A stretch of DNA of 58,123 bases from Phocaeicola coprocola DSM 17136 (GCF_000154845.1 NZ_DS981460.1:137965-196087), one strand, 5' to 3'. Shown: positions 8,419 to 18,341, counted from the stretch's first letter. The notes: a model not told the origin generated them from the sequence alone. Numbers and translations: made by a program.

Positions 8419-10986
8419 ATGAACAGAATTAAGAAAATTAATTTTGCCGGACTGTTGCTGATAATAGCCTACGTAATTCCGATGCAGGCTCAGGAATTGT
8501 ATAAAAACGAAGATGCACCTCTTCACGAACGAATCATGGATTTATTATCCCGACTTACAGTGGAAGAAAAGGTAAGCCTATTGCGCGCCACCTCTCCAGG
8601 TATTTCTAGGCTAGATATACCCAAATATTATCACGGAAATGAAGCTTTGCACGGAGTAGTCCGTCCTGGGCGTTTCACTGTGTTTCCTCAAGCTATTGGT
8701 TTAGCTGCTACTTGGAATCCAGAATTACAATATCAAGTAGCTACTGTTATTTCAGATGAAGCACGTGCACGCTGGAATGAACTGGACCAAGGTAAATTAC
8801 AGAAAGGCCAATTTAGTGATTTACTAACTTTCTGGTCTCCAACAGTCAATATGGCTCGTGATCCCCGTTGGGGGCGTACCCCAGAAACATATGGTGAAGA
8901 TCCTTACTTGAGTGGTACGATGGGAACTGCTTTTGTTCGCGGATTACAGGGAGATGACGCCCGTTATCTAAAAGTCGTGTCCACACCTAAACACTTTGCA
9001 GCCAATAATGAGGAGCACAATCGTTTTGAATGCAATCCGCAAATTTCAGAGAAGCAATTAAGGGAATATTACCTACCGGCCTTTGAGGCTTGCATAAAGG
9101 ACGGAAAAGCTGCTTCCATCATGTCTGCTTATAATGCCATAAACAATGTTCCTTGTACGTTGAATTCGTGGCTGTTAACCAAAGTTTTGCGACATGATTG
9201 GGGATTTCAGGGATATGTGGTATCCGATTGCGGAGGTCCCTCCTTGTTGGTTAACGCACATAAATACGTGAAAACGAAAGAAGCGGCAGCTACGTTGTCT
9301 ATCAAAGCAGGTCTTGATTTGGAATGTGGTGATGATGTTTATTATGAACCGTTGTTAAATGCTTACAAACAATATATGGTAAGTGATGCCGATATTGACT
9401 CGACCGCCTATCATGTTTTAAAAGCACGAATGCGGTTAGGCCTTTTTGACAATGGTAAAAACAATCCTTATACTAAGATATCTCCGTCTATAATCGGTTC
9501 AAAATTGCATCAAAGAGTGGCACTTGAAGCAGCCCGTCAATGTATAGTATTACTTAAAAATCATAATTGGGTACTGCCACTTGATACAAAAAAATTAAAG
9601 TCAATTGCCGTAGTTGGAATCAATGCTGGAAACTGTGAGTTTGGTGATTACAGTGGTTCGCCAGTGATAGCCCCTATTTCTATTTTGCAAGGCATAAAAG
9701 AACGGGTAGGCAAAGATATTAAAGTTGTATATGCCCCATGGAGGTCCGCTGTAGATGGCATGGAGCTTATCCAAGGAATTAGTTTCCCAGATGGGCTGAA
9801 AGCTGAGTATTTTGATAATATCCAATTGAAAGGTATCCCCAAAGTAAGGAAAGAAGAGTGGATTAACTTCGAACCTGGAAACCAAGCACCGGATCCGTTT
9901 CTTTTCAAATCACCTTGATCAGTTCGCTGGACAGGTAAGCTACGTCCTACAGTTACCGGACAATATGTACTCAGCTTCACTTCGGACGATGGTTGCCGTC
10001 TGAGCATTGATGATAAAGTGCAGATAGATGCATGGCAAGGACATTCAGTACGTACAGATACAGTTTCCGTATATTTGCAAGCAGGAAAGGATTATCATTT
10101 GAAGGCCGAATATTATGACAATCGTGATTATGCCGTGGCAAAGTTACAGTGGAGTGTTCCTAAAGTAGGTAAAACAAGCCGATTAGATCTGTATGGCGAA
10201 GCCGGGAAAGCTGTACGTGAGTGTGAGACAGTGATTGCGGTATTGGGAATCAATAAATCGATAGAGCGTGAAGGACAAGACAGAAGTGACATCTTGCTTC
10301 CGGAAGATCAACAGGAGTTCCTGCAAGAAATATATAAGGTAAATCCTAATGTCATTGTAGTACTTATTGCTGGTAGTTCATTGGCAGTCAATTGGATGGA
10401 TGAACATATACCAGCTATTGTTAACGCTTGGTATCCTGGTGAAAGTGGAGGTAAGGCTGTGGCAGAAGTACTTTTTGGGGATTATAATCCAGGAGGACGC
10501 TTGCCATTGACTTACTATAAAAGTTTAAAAGATTTACCTGATTTTAATGATTATGATATTACCAAAGGACGTACATATCAATATTTTAAGGGAGATGTGC
10601 TTTATCCTTTCGGATATGGTTTAAGTTACACAACATTTAAATATTCAAATTTACAAATAAGTGACGGCCTGAATGAAATTTTAGTTTCTTTTCAACTGAA
10701 AAATACAGGTAAATATGCAGGTGATGAAGTAGCACAGATTTACGTACAGCTTCCCTCTCGCAATGAAATAATGCCTATAAAAGAGCTAAAAGGATTCCGA
10801 CGCATAACTTTAAAAAAAGGAGAGGAACAGGAAATAACAATTAAATTGCGTAAAGACCTACTGCGCTATTGGGATGAAACTCAAGGTAAGTTCCTGCATC
10901 CTTCGGGTACCTATACGATTATGGTAGGAGCATCTTCGGCAGATATCCGTCTTCAGCAACCACTAACTATTGACATGAATCAATAA
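8419..10986 (+). pseudogene. GH3 beta-glycosidase with PA14 domain, interrupted by an in-frame TGA
   Basis: Two open stretches, 8419-9915 and 9919-10986, are in the same frame and separated only by TGA 9916-9918. The first has a signal peptide ending MQA-QE, the GH3 TIM-barrel-like domain with KHFAANNEE and the nucleophile Asp270 in YVVSDCGG, then the start of the alpha/beta sandwich. A PA14 domain is inserted in the sandwich, and the nonsense codon falls at its beginning (FLFKSP-stop-SVRWTG). The rest holds PA14 (FTSDDGCRLSIDD), the remaining sandwich and a fibronectin III-like end. Read through, the protein would be about 855 residues, normal for GH3-PA14 beta-glucosidases or xylosidases. 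A truncated product would lack the second half of the active site. A sequencing error is possible. Confidence 0.85.
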
Positions 10987-10996
10987 TAAAAACACC

Positions 10997-11037
10997 AACG
11001 CGGATTCATGCAGATAAAAGTTGCACAAATCCGCGTT
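10997..11037. terminator. Bidirectional terminator between GH3 and cysS
   Basis: The 10-bp arms AACGCGGATT and AATCCGCGTT enclose a 21-base loop that itself contains a TGCA...TGCA pair. The flanking A- and T-rich ends suit both converging genes. Confidence 0.6.
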
Positions 11038-11062
11038 TATTCTATTACTCAAAAATACAGGT

Positions 11063-12541
11063 TTACTTGTTCAATTTCCAGGTAAATCCGTCTTTTGTAT
11101 CTTTTACTTCAAAGCCTAATGCAGCCAGTGTATCACGAATCTTGTCGCTGGTAGCCCAATCTTTATTAGCTTTTGCCTGCATACGCTGTTCGAGAAGCAT
11201 GTCTACCACCTTGCCAAAAGCTTCTTCACGCGCCGCATTGTTTTCAGCCTCAGCTTTCAATCCCAAAATATCGAACACAAAGGTATGGAATACACTCTTC
11301 AACTCTTCAAGGTCGTCGGCACTGATAGTTGCTTTCTTATCGATTACAGTATTAATCATACGGATAGCGTCGAACAGATGAGAAATAACAATCGGTGTAT
11401 TCAAGTCATCGTTCATCGCTTCGTAACATTTCTCACGCAATCCAGCCGGTTCAATGCCCGAAGTAGTCTTCGAAGGAGTAATACGTTCCAAGTTCTTCAC
11501 ACCCTCCATCATACGTTCGAGTCCTTTTTCTGCGGCCTGAAGAGCCTCATTACTGAAATCAACTGTACTACGATAATGTGCCTGAAGAATAAAGAAACGG
11601 ATTGTCATTGCTGAATAAGCCTGAGTAAGAAGCTTGTTCGAACCAGTGAAGAATTCATCAAGCGTAATAAAGTTACCAAGCGACTTACCCATCTTCTGAC
11701 CGTTAATGGTAATCATATTATTATGCATCCAGTAACGTACCATATCATGTCCTTGAGAAGCTACACTTTGAGCAATCTCACACTCATGATGCGGGAAAAT
11801 CAAATCCATGCCTCCTCCGTGAATATCGAAGTTTTCTCCTAAATACTTGCGTCCCATAGCAGTACATTCACAGTGCCATCCCGGGAAGCCATTACTCCAC
11901 GGTGACGGCCAGCGCATGATATGTTCCGGCTGGGCACATTTCCAGAGGGCGAAATCGGCAGGATTATGTTTTTCCTGCTGTCCGTCAAGTTCACGGGTAG
12001 TATTGATAACATCGTCCAGATTACGTCCGGAAAGCTTTCCATAGTGATGGTCTTTGTTATATTTTGCCACATCAAAATAAACAGACCCCTGGCTTTCGTA
12101 AGCGTATCCATTCTTCAGAATCCCCTCTACCAACTGAATCTGTTCGATGATATGTCCTGAAGCATGTGGTTCAATGCTTGGAGGAAGTACATTTAAAGCT
12201 TCCATAGCCTTATGATAGCGGTTCAGATAATACTGAACAACTTCCATCGGCTCTAACTGTTCCAGACGTGCCTTCTTTGCAATCTTATCTTCACCATCGT
12301 CTGCATCATGTTCCAAATGTCCAACATCAGTAATATTACGGACATAACGTACCTTGTAACCCAGATGTGTCAGGTAACGGAAAAGAATATCGAATGTAAT
12401 AGCCGGACGAGCGTGTCCCAAATGAGCATCACCGTAAACAGTAGGCCCGCACACATACATACCCACATGAGGAGCATGCAACGGAACAAAAAGTTCCTTA
12501 CGACGGGTAAGCGTATTATAAATAGTCAGCTTATTTTCCAT
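11063..12541 (-). CDS. cysS: Cysteinyl-tRNA synthetase
   Basis: This cytoplasmic class I synthetase charges tRNA-Cys. The 492-residue protein has the HIGH-type motif HLGH at residues 40-43 within [14 protein letters not shown], the zinc-site Cys31 before it, WHCECTAMG and HHECEIAQS (further zinc ligands), and the KMSKS-type loop [11 protein letters not shown]. Length and motif order are standard. It is convergent with GH3 and divergent from mnmA. A -7 box on the minus strand 25 bp upstream (12566-12573) supports the chosen ATG. Confidence 0.97.
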   Translation of the reverse strand: MENKLTIYNTLTRRKELFVPLHAPHVGMYVCGPTVYGDAHLGHARPAITFDILFRYLTHLGYKVRYVRNITDVGHLEHDADDGEDKIAKKARLEQLEPMEVVQYYLNRYHKAMEALNVLPPSIEPHASGHIIEQIQLVEGILKNGYAYESQGSVYFDVAKYNKDHHYGKLSGRNLDDVINTTRELDGQQEKHNPADFALWKCAQPEHIMRWPSPWSNGFPGWHCECTAMGRKYLGENFDIHGGGMDLIFPHHECEIAQSVASQGHDMVRYWMHNNMITINGQKMGKSLGNFITLDEFFTGSNKLLTQAYSAMTIRFFILQAHYRSTVDFSNEALQAAEKGLERMMEGVKNLERITPSKTTSGIEPAGLREKCYEAMNDDLNTPIVISHLFDAIRMINTVIDKKATISADDLEELKSVFHTFVFDILGLKAEAENNAAREEAFGKVVDMLLEQRMQAKANKDWATSDKIRDTLAALGFEVKDTKDGFTWKLNK

Positions 12542-12565
12542 AAATAATCTCTTTTAGTTAAGTCA

Positions 12566-12573
12566 CAAAAGTA
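12566..12573 (-). promoter_or_regulatory. cysS -7 box
   Basis: The minus strand reads TACTTTTG, a full match to TAnnTTTG, about 25 bp before the cysS ATG. A weak TTTC lies 20 bp further upstream. Confidence 0.6.
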
Positions 12574-12761
12574 CGGAAAAAAGAAATAATAAGGAAACAG
12601 AGGATATTTTTTTTCACAAACAGGCTTCCTATATGCCTTACCAAATACGGAAAGCTATATATATTCGTCAAAAACTAAGGCAAGAAATTTAGTTAACAAA
12701 CATAGAAGAGGTGAGCAATTTCTTAAATCATGTTATAAAACATAGTTTTTCGGTCCAAATA

Positions 12762-12792
12762 TTTGCAGATATCCTGAAAGTCCGTACCTTTG
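12762..12792 (+). promoter_or_regulatory. mnmA promoter (-33 TTTG, -7 TACCTTTG)
   Basis: TTTG at 12762-12765 and TACCTTTG at 12785-12792 are separated by exactly 19 bp, a textbook Bacteroides arrangement. Transcription should start near 12799, giving a leader of about 80 nt before the mnmA ATG at 12880. The box overlaps an upstream in-frame TTG at 12790, which rules that TTG out as the start codon. Confidence 0.75.
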
Positions 12793-12835
12793 CATTGTGT
12801 TTTTCATAGTATTAGATTTAAGGTTAACAAAGGTT

Positions 12836-12860
12836 GGAGTACAGCGGTACTCCTTTTTTT
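12836..12860 (+). terminator. Terminator-like hairpin in the mnmA leader
   Basis: GGAGTAC and GTACTCC form a perfect 7-bp stem with an AGCG loop, followed at once by seven T. It sits about 37 nt after the predicted start of transcription and 20 nt before the mnmA ATG, so it could end a roughly 60-nt leader RNA or act as an attenuator. Confidence 0.6.
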
Positions 12861-12879
12861 ATGCCCATACGTAAAATAT

Positions 12880-13941
12880 ATGCAAGAAAACAACAAAGTC
12901 CTGTTAGGTATGAGCGGAGGAACAGATAGCTCAGTAGCTGCCCTGCTCCTGCAAGATGCCGGCTACGAAGTAACCGGTGTGACTTTTCGTTTCTATGAAA
13001 AAGACAACAATACCGAATACCTGGATGATGCACGCGAATTATGTGAACGTCTGCATATTTCTCATATAACCTATGACGCACGCAATGAGTTCCGCGAACG
13101 AATCATTTCCTATTTCATCAATGAATATATGACAGGACGTACTCCTGTTCCCTGTACCCTTTGCAACAATTATCTGAAATGGCCGTTACTGAAGAAACTA
13201 GCCGATGAAAAAGGCATCTATCATTTTGCTACTGGACATTATGTACAAAAACGGAATATTGACGGATATTGGCATATCACAACCGGAACAGATGTAGATA
13301 AAGACCAGTCATTTTTCTTGTGGGGATTGCCTCAAGACATACTGCAACGTATGCTATTGCCCATGGGAAAACTGACCAAAAATAAGGTACGCGAAATTGC
13401 AGCCGAACGTGGTTTCCTGAAAGCTGCTCACAAGCGCGACAGTCTGGGAGTATGCTTTTGCCCTATGGACTACCGCAGTTTTTTAAAAGAGCATGTAAAA
13501 AAAGAGCTTATCATGCCCGGTAATTTTTATGATGAATCCGGTAATTGCTTAGGAAAGCACGAAGGCTACCCTTTCTATACCATCGGACAACGCAGGGGGT
13601 TAGGAATCTATCTGAATAAAGCATTGTTTGTAAAACAGATTATCCCTCAGACCAACAGTATTATTCTCAGTGACCAGCTCTGCTCACTGGGACAAACAGA
13701 AATGTATCTCACCGACTGGCATGTAACGAATCCTTCTGCCTTATTTGAAACAACTGATGAAATCATCGTAAAAATCCGTTATCGCAAGCAGGCCAACCGT
13801 TGTACCGTTATCCCTACCCCCGACGGACAACTGCATATCAAACTACACGAGCCATTGACTTCCATCGCAGCCGGACAAGCCGCTGCTTTTTATCGCGATG
13901 ACGTCGTATTGGGTGGAGGCATTATTTGTTCGTCATTATAA
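12880..13941 (+). CDS. mnmA: tRNA 2-thiouridine(34) synthase MnmA
   Basis: MnmA adenylates and thiolates U34 of Lys, Glu and Gln tRNAs in the cytoplasm. The 353-residue protein has the PP-loop SGGTDSSVA near the N-terminus, the first catalytic Cys95 in PCTLCN, the second Cys192 in GVCFC, and [12 protein letters not shown] typical of the family. I start at ATG 12880 ([14 protein letters not shown]) and not at the in-frame TTG 12790, because the promoter overlaps that codon and the family begins close to the PP-loop. The leader contains a terminator-like hairpin. mnmD, for a later step in side-chain modification of the same nucleotide, lies at 24861. Bacteroidetes often carry more than one MnmA-like gene, so a paralogue is possible. 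Confidence 0.93.
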   Translation: MQENNKVLLGMSGGTDSSVAALLLQDAGYEVTGVTFRFYEKDNNTEYLDDARELCERLHISHITYDARNEFRERIISYFINEYMTGRTPVPCTLCNNYLKWPLLKKLADEKGIYHFATGHYVQKRNIDGYWHITTGTDVDKDQSFFLWGLPQDILQRMLLPMGKLTKNKVREIAAERGFLKAAHKRDSLGVCFCPMDYRSFLKEHVKKELIMPGNFYDESGNCLGKHEGYPFYTIGQRRGLGIYLNKALFVKQIIPQTNSIILSDQLCSLGQTEMYLTDWHVTNPSALFETTDEIIVKIRYRKQANRCTVIPTPDGQLHIKLHEPLTSIAAGQAAAFYRDDVVLGGGIICSSL

Positions 13942-13949
13942 CAAGATTA

Positions 13950-14081
13950 TCACTTGACCCTCCTGTTTAACTGATTATTTGCTTTTTCGGGTTTTGATTT
14001 TCCTACTCGCTTACCGCTGGATTTCTTTTTCCCCGTCTGCTTTGCTTTCCAAGCAAATGGATTCTTCTTATTGACTACCAT
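13950..14081 (-). CDS. Small basic protein of unknown function
   Basis: This is a 43-residue frame starting MVVNKKNPFAWKAK and ending in a Lys/Arg/Gly/Ser-rich tail (GKKKSSGKRVGK). I do not recognise a family. A longer frame to 14153 exists, but a -7 box TATTTTTG at 14100-14107 on the minus strand places transcription start near 14093 and favours ATG 14081. It is convergent with mnmA (8 bp apart) and divergent from cysE. The high positive charge suggests nucleic-acid or ribosome binding, which is inference only. Confidence 0.5.
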   Translation of the reverse strand: MVVNKKNPFAWKAKQTGKKKSSGKRVGKSKPEKANNQLNRRVK

Positions 14082-14099
14082 ATTATCTGTATTTTTTTG

Positions 14100-14107
14100 C
14101 AAAAATA
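14100..14107 (-). promoter_or_regulatory. -7 box of the small basic gene
   Basis: The minus strand reads TATTTTTG, an exact TAnnTTTG match, leaving a leader of only about 12 nt before ATG 14081. Confidence 0.5.
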
Positions 14108-14171
14108 CAATTATAATCCATAAATAAAGACGAAAACATACCTTCTCCCTCATTGACTTAATGAAAATGAC

Positions 14172-14179
14172 TAATTTTG
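14172..14179 (+). promoter_or_regulatory. cysE -7 box
   Basis: TAATTTTG matches the -7 consensus and overlaps the upstream in-frame start at 14177, so the ATG at 14204 is the likely translation start. Confidence 0.55.
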
Positions 14180-14203
14180 TTTTTCAACCAAATACAGAAA
14201 GCT

Positions 14204-15106
14204 ATGAGTCTATCCGATTACACACATACACTGACACAAGCTGTAAGCGAACTTTCTGACAAGCATTCGTACGAAGGTTTGTTTCATCAATATAAAGATG
14301 GCGATCCGCTTCCATCAGGGAAATCACTGCGCCGAATTGTAGAACTCTCCCGAGAAATTCTTTTCCCTGGCTATTTCGGAAACTCTACCGTCCACCGAAG
14401 AACTATCAACTACCACATCGGAGTAAATGTAGAAGAACTTTTTGGCTTGCTGACAGAGCAAATACAAGCTGGATTGTGTTTCGGACTAGAGAATACTCCT
14501 TCGGATAATGTAATCAAGAAAATTCCTGACCGAGATACAGCTGCATCCATAGCAGCACGTTTTATCAGCAGACTCCCTGAAATACGACGTATTCTTGCTA
14601 CCGATGTAGAAGCAGCATATTACGGAGATCCAGCAGCTACCTGTTTTGGAGAAATCATCTGTTGTTATCCTATTATCCGTGCAATTACCAATTATCGCAT
14701 TGCACACGAACTGTATATGCTGAATGTTCCGCTTATTCCCCGCATCATTACCGAAATGGCTCACTCGGAAACCGGAATTGATATTCATCCCGGAGCACAG
14801 ATCGGGCATCATTTTACTATCGACCACGGTACTGGTGTAGTAATCGGTGCCACGTGTATCATTGGTAATAATGTAAAGCTCTACCAAGGAGTTACATTGG
14901 GAGCCAAGAGTTTCCCACTCGATGAAAACGGAAATCCAATAAAGGGTATTGCCCGCCACCCCATTCTGGAAGATGACGTCATCGTATATTCTAATGCAAC
15001 TATTTTAGGACGTATCACCATTGGTAAAGGTGCAACAATTGGTGGTAACATTTGGGTAACGGAAAGTGTACCAGCTGGTTCACGCATCGTACAACGCAGG
15101 GAATAA
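14204..15106 (+). CDS. cysE: Serine O-acetyltransferase
   Basis: This enzyme makes O-acetyl-L-serine from serine and acetyl-CoA, the committed step to cysteine. The 300-residue protein has a helical N-terminal half and a C-terminal left-handed beta-helix built from hexapeptide repeats (GIDIHPGAQIGHHFTIDHGTG, then VVIGATCIIGNNVKLYQGV). The catalytic His pair lies in the IDIHPG and TIDHGTG segments. The N-terminal region is of the longer EpsC-like type common in Bacteroidetes. ATG 14204 is chosen from the -7 box at 14172. It is followed after 42 bp by the NlpE-like lipoprotein gene, probably co-transcribed. cysS in the same window is the other cysteine gene but is not in this operon. Confidence 0.93.
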   Translation: MSLSDYTHTLTQAVSELSDKHSYEGLFHQYKDGDPLPSGKSLRRIVELSREILFPGYFGNSTVHRRTINYHIGVNVEELFGLLTEQIQAGLCFGLENTPSDNVIKKIPDRDTAASIAARFISRLPEIRRILATDVEAAYYGDPAATCFGEIICCYPIIRAITNYRIAHELYMLNVPLIPRIITEMAHSETGIDIHPGAQIGHHFTIDHGTGVVIGATCIIGNNVKLYQGVTLGAKSFPLDENGNPIKGIARHPILEDDVIVYSNATILGRITIGKGATIGGNIWVTESVPAGSRIVQRRE

Positions 15107-15148
15107 ATTATATATAAGAACAAAGTTTTAATGATTAATAGAAAAAAT

Positions 15149-15961
15149 ATGAAACCAACAATTACAATATGTCTAGCTATATTGCTGACTGCTTGCAATA
15201 CTCAAAAAAAGCAAGAAACAGATAACAATAGTGACTCTTTAAAGAATATCCCACAAGCAGTAGGAAACGACCGAGATGAGCATGGTTGTCTTGCTTCAGC
15301 CGGATATACGTGGAGCGAAGTACAGAAAGATTGTATCCGTCTTTTTGAGAAGGGAATACGAGTCGATGCGGCTGATGGAAGTGAACGATCGGCCTTTATT
15401 GTTTTCAGCCCCGATTCGACATTAGCAGAGCTATTCTTTTCTGACGAACAGCCTAAGGAAATCTTGGAAAGACGTACATTACCTACAGGCAAATATGCTT
15501 GGAATATCGAAGATGATGATACCAAAAATGTGCGTTTCATTGATGGTATATGGACTATCAGCCAAAGGAATAAACTTATCTATACTCAGAGTAAAGATGA
15601 ACTAGGTCCAATGCAAACCCTTACTTACGAAGGATTGCTTCCTGCCGCCTCCGGTCCCGGGATATTCTATTCGTTAACCATCAAAAGTAAAAAGCATAGC
15701 GGAGACGGAACATTTTCGTTGGCTTTGACTTACAAAGAAGCTGAAAACGGGAAAGATAAGACATTTACTTATGAAGGGAAACGCTTCACTTTACGTGGTA
15801 TGGCCGGAAATGAAAACGCTACCGTATGGCAACTTATAACAAATGACCAAAAGCAAACCTTTAATTTCCTGGTAGAAAATGACCAAACTCTTACCTTACT
15901 AAATGATAAACTGGAAAAAAGTCAGTCGAACCTGAATTATCAACTGAAAAAAGTTAACTGA
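15149..15961 (+). CDS. NlpE-like lipoprotein
   Basis: The 270-residue protein has a lipoprotein signal (LLTAC, Cys16). A first segment, DEHGCLASAGYTWSEVQKDCIRLFEKG, is a motif seen in Bacteroidetes secreted lipoproteins. The C-terminal half follows the NlpE N-terminal fold pattern: YEGLLPAASGPGI, where NlpE has LPCADCPGI, then a strand-rich region ending LNYQLKKV. The CxxC of NlpE is replaced by AASG, so copper binding or redox sensing through that motif is unlikely. NlpE in Escherichia coli senses envelope stress through Cpx; no such partner is visible here. ATG 15149 is preferred over 15131 because it begins directly with the signal peptide. Confidence 0.75.
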   Translation: MKPTITICLAILLTACNTQKKQETDNNSDSLKNIPQAVGNDRDEHGCLASAGYTWSEVQKDCIRLFEKGIRVDAADGSERSAFIVFSPDSTLAELFFSDEQPKEILERRTLPTGKYAWNIEDDDTKNVRFIDGIWTISQRNKLIYTQSKDELGPMQTLTYEGLLPAASGPGIFYSLTIKSKKHSGDGTFSLALTYKEAENGKDKTFTYEGKRFTLRGMAGNENATVWQLITNDQKQTFNFLVENDQTLTLLNDKLEKSQSNLNYQLKKVN

Positions 15962-15962
15962 T

Positions 15963-16018
15963 AAAAAATCCTTCTCACAATGTTAAAGTTACCTCTTCAA
16001 CTGTGAGAAGGATTTTTT
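15963..16018. terminator. Bidirectional terminator, 17-bp stem
   Basis: Arms 15963-15979 and 16002-16018 are exact complements (core TCCTTCTCACA) with A6/T6 ends and a 22-base loop. It serves the converging NlpE-like and GH65 genes. Confidence 0.75.
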
Positions 16019-16052
16019 TAGATACTTTAGAAAGTTGTTTTATTACATCATA

Positions 16053-18098
16053 CTACCTTTCTCTTACATAAGTCTTTTTATCAGAACCTACACCTGTAAC
16101 AGTTACCCGTTTCCAGTGAGAAGGAAGCGCTGACGGAAGCTGGACGATTCCTTCATCCGTAATCTGGAGTCCACAAAAGCCATTCAATACAGCCTGCAAT
16201 AAACCTCCTGCTCCAGTCATAAAATATGGATTGTTACTTGTGGGAGTTTCCGAAATAACTCCGAAAGGCTTTTTCAGATTGGGCTCATAACAACGACGAA
16301 ACATCTCGTATGCTTTATCTGCTTCTCCCATACGAGCATACTGTACGCAATAAACAGAGTACGACATAGCCGGTCCATCTTTTTGGTCTATACGCTCGGC
16401 ATAATATTCCAAATCTTGTCTCTGTCTGTATTCATCAGTTATCACCCCTAGTGGATAAGCTAGCAGATTTGCATCAGCTTGTTTGATCATTTCGCCTTTA
16501 TAAGTGGAATGCTCACGTGTCACACCATTTTCGAATTGTAATATGCGGATATTTTCTCCAATCTCCCGCCATATTTCCGGAACCTTTTCTCCACAAATCT
16601 CAGCAGCCTGACAAGCATACTTAAGCGCAAGTGACGCTGCACCGTTAGTAAACGCATTATCCGTAACACCGTTTGCATATTCATCAGCTCCGGTCACGTT
16701 ATGAATTGAATATGAACCATCCTGATTGCGAGTAACACGACTTGCCCAAAAGTCTGCAATTTCTTTGAGCAGTGGATAACCTTCACGTTGCAGCCAACGC
16801 ATATCACGAGTTACACAATAATAATTCCAGCAGGCAATTCCTATGTCGGCTGTAATATGATGTTCAAACGGACCGGTCAATGCATGAGTAGGCGTAGCTT
16901 CTTCACCAGAATCATCACTCTCCCACGGGAACATTGCTCCCCGATAACCATATGCCAATGCTTTTTTACGAGCAGCAGGAAGACGGTCAAAGCGATAATC
17001 AAGCATTGATCGGGCTATATCCTGATTCAACAGAAGCATAGGGGGATACATCCACAATTCTGTATCCCAAAAGATATGTCCATTATATCCCTGCAACGAT
17101 AATCCCATAGGAGGGATACTTAAGCGACTACCTCCACGACAAGAAGAATATAAATTAAATAAGGCAAATCTTACGATACGCTGTGCGTCATCATCTCCTT
17201 CAATACGTATATCACCTTGCCATAGTTCATCCCAAAGACGATAATGTGCCTGCATCAATGCTTCTTCTCCCTCATGCACTGCATAAATTACCTGCCGCTC
17301 TGCTTCATTATAAGGATCAAAAAAATCACGCGATGAACATACGCTTCCCACTAAAGAAAAACAAAATGTTTCTCCCTTTTTTAACTGAATCGAAAAAAAC
17401 AATTCCCGAGTAGCTTCATCATACATAGGCTTTATCTGTTCGCCATTGAAAAGAAAAGAAGAAGTAGAAGCTACCCGACGATATCCGAACCGAGAAGTTG
17501 CATCCGATTCAAGCATGTACATACGATTTCCATCAGCTTCCATTTCACGATGCCGAATTGAAGATTGCGAATAATCGTCTGGAATACCCATTCCTGAACG
17601 GACTTCCAACAACATATCCTTACATGCCTGAACAGTCACACGAATTAAACCGGCATAAGGCAAATTGCGTAAAGCACACAACTCATAAGAAACATCTGCT
17701 TTTTCTAAAGTCTGGAAACTTGTTTGATGTACAGCACGACGCATATCTATCGTTTGTTGCCAGTCAGAGATATTTGAAGTATCAACTTTTTTATTGTCTA
17801 TTTTCATAGAAAGACAAAACGGATTAATTCCTCTCATTACTCGACTAACAACATGGGGAGATGCAGCATCGAATACATGATTCAACATAACATGCTCTAC
17901 AGCAAAAGGTTCTTTTTGAGGAAGAATCCCTATACATCCGTTTGCCATAGGAGCAGGAGCATATGGAGCTTGAATATCAACAGCATGCAGTTGCCATAGT
18001 CTTTCTTCTTCAGCTCTTATAGACGTTGCAGACAAGATTATTCCCAGTATAAAACATAGAGCATGTATTCTCATAGTAATTTTCATTCTGAAGTACAT
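16053..18098 (-). CDS. Secreted GH65 family alpha-glycoside hydrolase or phosphorylase
   Basis: GH65 covers inverting enzymes acting on alpha-glucosides such as kojibiose, trehalose, maltose and nigerose. The 681-residue protein has a signal peptide (cleavage near SIRA-EEE) and the (alpha/alpha)6-barrel landmarks: YNGHIFWDTELWMYPP, GYRGAMFPWESDDSGEEATP, TGADEYANGVTDNAFTN (Glu473, the probable general acid) and KQADANLLAYPLGV. Near the end MTGAGGLL stands where phosphorylases keep a phosphate-binding His/Thr/Ser loop. This and the export signal favour a hydrolase of the kojibiose-hydrolase kind, but that is inference. It stands alone with its own -7 box; the start could also be Met5 or Met9 of this frame. 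Confidence 0.85.
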   Translation of the reverse strand: MYFRMKITMRIHALCFILGIILSATSIRAEEERLWQLHAVDIQAPYAPAPMANGCIGILPQKEPFAVEHVMLNHVFDAASPHVVSRVMRGINPFCLSMKIDNKKVDTSNISDWQQTIDMRRAVHQTSFQTLEKADVSYELCALRNLPYAGLIRVTVQACKDMLLEVRSGMGIPDDYSQSSIRHREMEADGNRMYMLESDATSRFGYRRVASTSSFLFNGEQIKPMYDEATRELFFSIQLKKGETFCFSLVGSVCSSRDFFDPYNEAERQVIYAVHEGEEALMQAHYRLWDELWQGDIRIEGDDDAQRIVRFALFNLYSSCRGGSRLSIPPMGLSLQGYNGHIFWDTELWMYPPMLLLNQDIARSMLDYRFDRLPAARKKALAYGYRGAMFPWESDDSGEEATPTHALTGPFEHHITADIGIACWNYYCVTRDMRWLQREGYPLLKEIADFWASRVTRNQDGSYSIHNVTGADEYANGVTDNAFTNGAASLALKYACQAAEICGEKVPEIWREIGENIRILQFENGVTREHSTYKGEMIKQADANLLAYPLGVITDEYRQRQDLEYYAERIDQKDGPAMSYSVYCVQYARMGEADKAYEMFRRCYEPNLKKPFGVISETPTSNNPYFMTGAGGLLQAVLNGFCGLQITDEGIVQLPSALPSHWKRVTVTGVGSDKKTYVRER

Positions 18099-18126
18099 TT
18101 CTTATTATTTTCAATTCAGGCTTTGG

Positions 18127-18159
18127 CAAAGATACATTTTTCTTCAAAATAAAAATCAA
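18127..18159 (-). promoter_or_regulatory. GH65 gene promoter
   Basis: On the minus strand TATCTTTG (18127-18134) lies 21 bp downstream of TTGA (18156-18159), about 30 bp before the GH65 ATG. Confidence 0.6.
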
Positions 18160-18277
18160 CTTCCTTGAGGGTAAAGCGAGCAGCAGTAATATTTTTCACG
18201 AAAGCAAGATATTACATAATAAAAATATCAAAGTTGACTTTCTTTACAACAAAATGTATTTAAACCTTATCAAACAG

Positions 18278-18308
18278 TTGACTGGCTGACCGAAAATTCA
18301 TATTTTTG
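18278..18308 (+). promoter_or_regulatory. Promoter of the THUMP methyltransferase gene
   Basis: TTGA at 18278-18281 and TATTTTTG at 18301-18308 are 19 bp apart. Transcription should start near 18315, which excludes the TTG at 18318 as start and supports ATG 18342. Confidence 0.65.
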
Positions 18309-18341
18309 CACAATTAATTGAAATTACGTAATTTAGTTAAA

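Noticed and set aside
9916..9918. TGA read as selenocysteine in GH3
   Set aside because: It is not at a redox or catalytic position, no SECIS-like hairpin is apparent directly after it, and GH3 enzymes are not selenoproteins.
10018..10986. A separate 322-residue gene downstream of GH3
   Set aside because: It is in frame with the upstream part across one stop codon, and its sequence is the continuation of the PA14 and C-terminal GH3 domains.
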